From Dehalococcoidia bacterium (GTDB lineage: Bacteria; Chloroflexota; Dehalococcoidia; JACPQF01): 7,773 bases of DNA. The DNA is taken from contig JAUSEJ010001046.1 in NCBI GenBank assembly GCA_030650265.1, positions 1-7,773 on the forward strand, read 5' to 3'. The number at the start of each line of letters is the position of its first letter. Position 1 is the first letter of the stretch. Positions 6,673 to 7,773 of the stretch are shown one piece after another. Below the pieces are notes generated by a model. The model was not told the DNA's origin. It made no database searches and worked only from the letters and a program-made list of their open reading frames with translations. Both the position numbers and the translations under genes were made by a program.

Positions 6673-6947
6673 GCGCCACCATAGCGGTTCACTTCGGCGA
6701 TGAGGGCATCGAAGACCTGGTTGAGATGATGGGTCAACTGTTCTGCCCCGCGTCGCTGGCCGAGGGCAGAAGTCAGGGTCTCGGTTAGGGGCGTGAACCC
6801 CGAGATGTCGGCGAACAGGGCGGCGCCGCTGGTTCGCTCCGCCAGCACCTCGCCAGAGGCGATCCTCTGACGCCAGTCCTCGGGCACGTAAACTTGCGCC
6901 GCTCTTGCCAGAGCAACGCGTCCTGTCGTCTTCCCTGTCGTCGTCAT
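6645..6947 (-). pseudogene. Fragment 1: N-terminal half of cyclase domain C1
   Basis: An open stretch of 100 codons from the ATG at 6947. The start VALARAAQVYVPEDWRQRI is typical of these cyclases, and ALFADISGFTPLTE carries the first metal-binding Asp (D47). The true coding frame is lost after NRYGG (87-91), at about 6672-6675; beyond that this frame reads nonsense (ASLALPATR) to a TAA. Adding one base after GGC GC gives RYGGAVASFAGDAI, which puts the second metal-binding Asp at D99. Confidence 0.75.
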
Positions 6948-7037
6948 CTGACTCTAACCTCGATTCCAGTGGGTCTCCAAAGTAGCATCCGTAACGCCAA
7001 TGCTCGCAAGGAGGGCCTGCCTGATCACAGTAGCGAT

Positions 7038-7068
7038 AGTATACTACTTGGCCGACACAGTTGATCAA
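7038..7068 (-). promoter_or_regulatory. Possible promoter of the cyclase gene remnant
   Basis: On the minus strand TTGATC (7063-7068) could be a -35 box and TATACT (7038-7043) a -10 box, 19 bases apart. Both lie in palindromic sequences (TTGATCAA and TAGTATACTA), so the site could equally bind a dimeric regulator. The leader to the ATG at 6947 would be about 85 bases. Confidence 0.2.
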
Positions 7069-7318
7069 TTAGTTCGCCAGGTTCCGAGCAAGATTCCCTG
7101 TTCGTCGATATCAATTCGGCCGGTCTGTCACGCAAGGTCTCCCTACAGGGGCAAATGCTCTAAGACACCCCCTTGTGCCAGTGAGAATCGAGTTTGACCA
7201 GACTGGCAACCGGGCCTTGTCCGTTTGGATCAGGAACGCGTGCTTCGGGTGTATACTCAAAACCATTGTCGTCAGACAGCGAGAGCCAAAATCTGCTGCT
7301 GGGACTCACGGATTAGGC

Positions 7319-7324
7319 TATAAT
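7319..7324 (+). promoter_or_regulatory. Promoter -10 box for the flavin reductase gene
   Basis: A perfect TATAAT lies 34 bases before the GTG start, implying a leader of about 27 bases. No convincing -35 box lies 16-18 bases upstream. Confidence 0.45.
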
Positions 7325-7345
7325 GACCAGAGACATTTTGACTAG

Positions 7346-7351
7346 AGGAGG
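7346..7351 (+). promoter_or_regulatory. Ribosome binding site of the flavin reductase gene (GTG start)
   Basis: The full consensus AGGAGG is 6 bases before the GTG at 7358, where the recognisable family N-terminus begins. Confidence 0.75.
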
Positions 7352-7357
7352 TACACT

Positions 7358-7773
7358 GTGAAAGTAGATCCCCGCGAAGTGACCGCCAGGGAATGTTATA
7401 AGTTACTCATCGGCAGCATCGTACCCCGCCCCATCGCCTGGGTTTCGACTGTGGGTGAGAATGGCGTCTTCAACGTGGCGCCCTTCAGCTTCTTCACTTC
7501 TGTCTGCACCTATCCCCCAACTGTCTGCTTCACGGCCATCCGGCGGGCAGGGGAGAAGAAGGACACCGTGAGAAACATCGAGTTCACCGGTGATTTTGTG
7601 GTCAACCTGGTAACCGAGGAGTTGGCCGAGGCGATGAACATCTCCTGCGGCGACTACCCGCCTGAGGTCGATGAGTTTCAGGTCGCGAAGCTAACAGCGG
7701 TACCCGGCGACAAGGTCAGGTCGCCAAGAGTAGCGGAATCTCCCATCAGCCTTGAGTGCAAACTTGTACAGAT
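7358..7773 (+). CDS. Flavin reductase family protein (FMN-binding split barrel), partial
   Basis: Open from the GTG at 7358 to the right edge: 138 full codons, 3' end missing. MKVDPREVTARECYKLL is followed by GSIVPRPIAWVST (about 19-31), the classic start of the DIM6/NTAB (flavin reductase-like) domain; then NVAPFSFF (about 39-46), PPTVCFTAI (about 53-61) and KKDTVRNIEFTGDFVVNLV (about 67-85), which carries the conserved D-T-x-x-N-I and F-V-V-N-L motifs for FMN binding. Family members are cytoplasmic flavin-dependent reductases or FMN-binding proteins, often supplying reduced flavin to a partner oxygenase. The substrate cannot be told from this part. The gene has its own TATAAT box and strong ribosome binding site, so it is a first gene or a single gene, transcribed away from the cyclase remnant. 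Family lengths near 200 residues imply roughly a third is missing. Confidence 0.88.
   Translation, partial: MKVDPREVTARECYKLLIGSIVPRPIAWVSTVGENGVFNVAPFSFFTSVCTYPPTVCFTAIRRAGEKKDTVRNIEFTGDFVVNLVTEELAEAMNISCGDYPPEVDEFQVAKLTAVPGDKVRSPRVAESPISLECKLVQ

Larger units (their letters stand above)
3087..6947 (-). pseudogene. Broken tandem cyclase-AAA ATPase-TPR protein (soluble adenylyl cyclase-like)
   Basis: One ancestral gene of about 1,287 codons, starting at the ATG at 6947 (in-frame TAG just upstream; GAGG about 10 bases before) and ending at the TAG at 3087-3089. Three positions each lack one base (6672-6675, 6370-6374, 5874-5881), moving the frame the same way each time and returning it to the original one. 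A fourth lesion is an in-frame TAG at 3393-3395. Restored order: class III cyclase domain C1 (about 40-230), domain C2 (about 275-440), P-loop ATPase (Walker A 496-503, Walker B 622-627), then TPR repeats (about 876 to the end). Intact relatives are signalling proteins in Chloroflexota, Actinobacteria and others; human soluble adenylyl cyclase has the same order. Most likely a decaying gene. Sequencing errors could explain the two homopolymer shifts but less easily the stop. Confidence 0.82.
6948..7357. other. Divergent intergenic region, no gene recognised
   Basis: About 410 bases between the divergent cyclase remnant and the flavin reductase gene. I recognise no protein, tRNA or other RNA here. 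It holds a 10-base palindrome TAGTATACTA (7037-7046) flanked by TGATCA at 7022-7027 and 7062-7067, TATACT at 7252-7257, and the TATAAT box at 7319-7324. Both flanking genes probably have their promoters here. Confidence 0.5.

Noticed and set aside
6948..7357. tRNA or CRISPR elements in the divergent region
   Set aside because: No cloverleaf, no TTCGA arm in proper context and no regularly spaced repeats were found on reading.

Overview
This is a fragment of a bacterial chromosome, moderately GC-rich by eye. The protein sequences look most like those of uncultured Chloroflexota (Dehalococcoidia-type). That impression rests on the style of the TsaD protein and on a large cyclase/AAA/TPR protein of a type common in that phylum; no phylogeny was run. 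Three of the four intact or open genes start with TTG or GTG, each behind a strong Shine-Dalgarno sequence.

Layout. Positions 1-312 are an AT-richer leader with a phased short repeat and a possible promoter. Positions 313-1611 (+) hold a tight two-gene cassette: a 110-residue carboxymuconolactone-decarboxylase/AhpD-like peroxidase-like protein, then the radical SAM enzyme ArsS. Together they are the hallmark of arsenosugar biosynthesis; the arsenite methyltransferase ArsM that feeds ArsS is not in the window. Positions 1612-1846 hold a long, almost perfect hairpin (27-bp arms, 1646-1723) and a promoter-like TATAAT box. Positions 1847-2908 (+) are tsaD, the housekeeping t6A tRNA-modification enzyme, intact and starting at TTG.

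Convergent to tsaD on the minus strand (6947 down to 3087) lies a broken gene of about 1,287 codons. It encodes two class III nucleotide cyclase domains, an AAA/NACHT-like ATPase and TPR repeats, the same domain order as human soluble adenylyl cyclase. It is interrupted by three single-base losses (about 6672-6675, 6370-6374 and 5874-5881) and one in-frame TAG (3393-3395). With the missing bases and the stop restored, the whole protein reads through. The two cyclase domains carry complementary halves of one active site: metal-binding Asp residues in the first, transition-state Asn/Arg in the second. The neighbouring genes are intact, so this is most likely a decaying pseudogene, although assembly errors in homopolymers cannot be excluded for the frameshifts.

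Positions 6948-7357 form a divergent intergenic region with short palindromes and a TATAAT box. A GTG-started flavin reductase family gene (7358 onward, +) then runs off the right edge.

The arsenosugar cassette, tsaD, the cyclase remnant and the flavin reductase do not form one obvious pathway. No wholly new system was seen. The most interesting items are the soluble-adenylyl-cyclase-like pseudogene with its slippery G8 tract, the long hairpin, and the arsenosugar gene pair with a mis-callable start.
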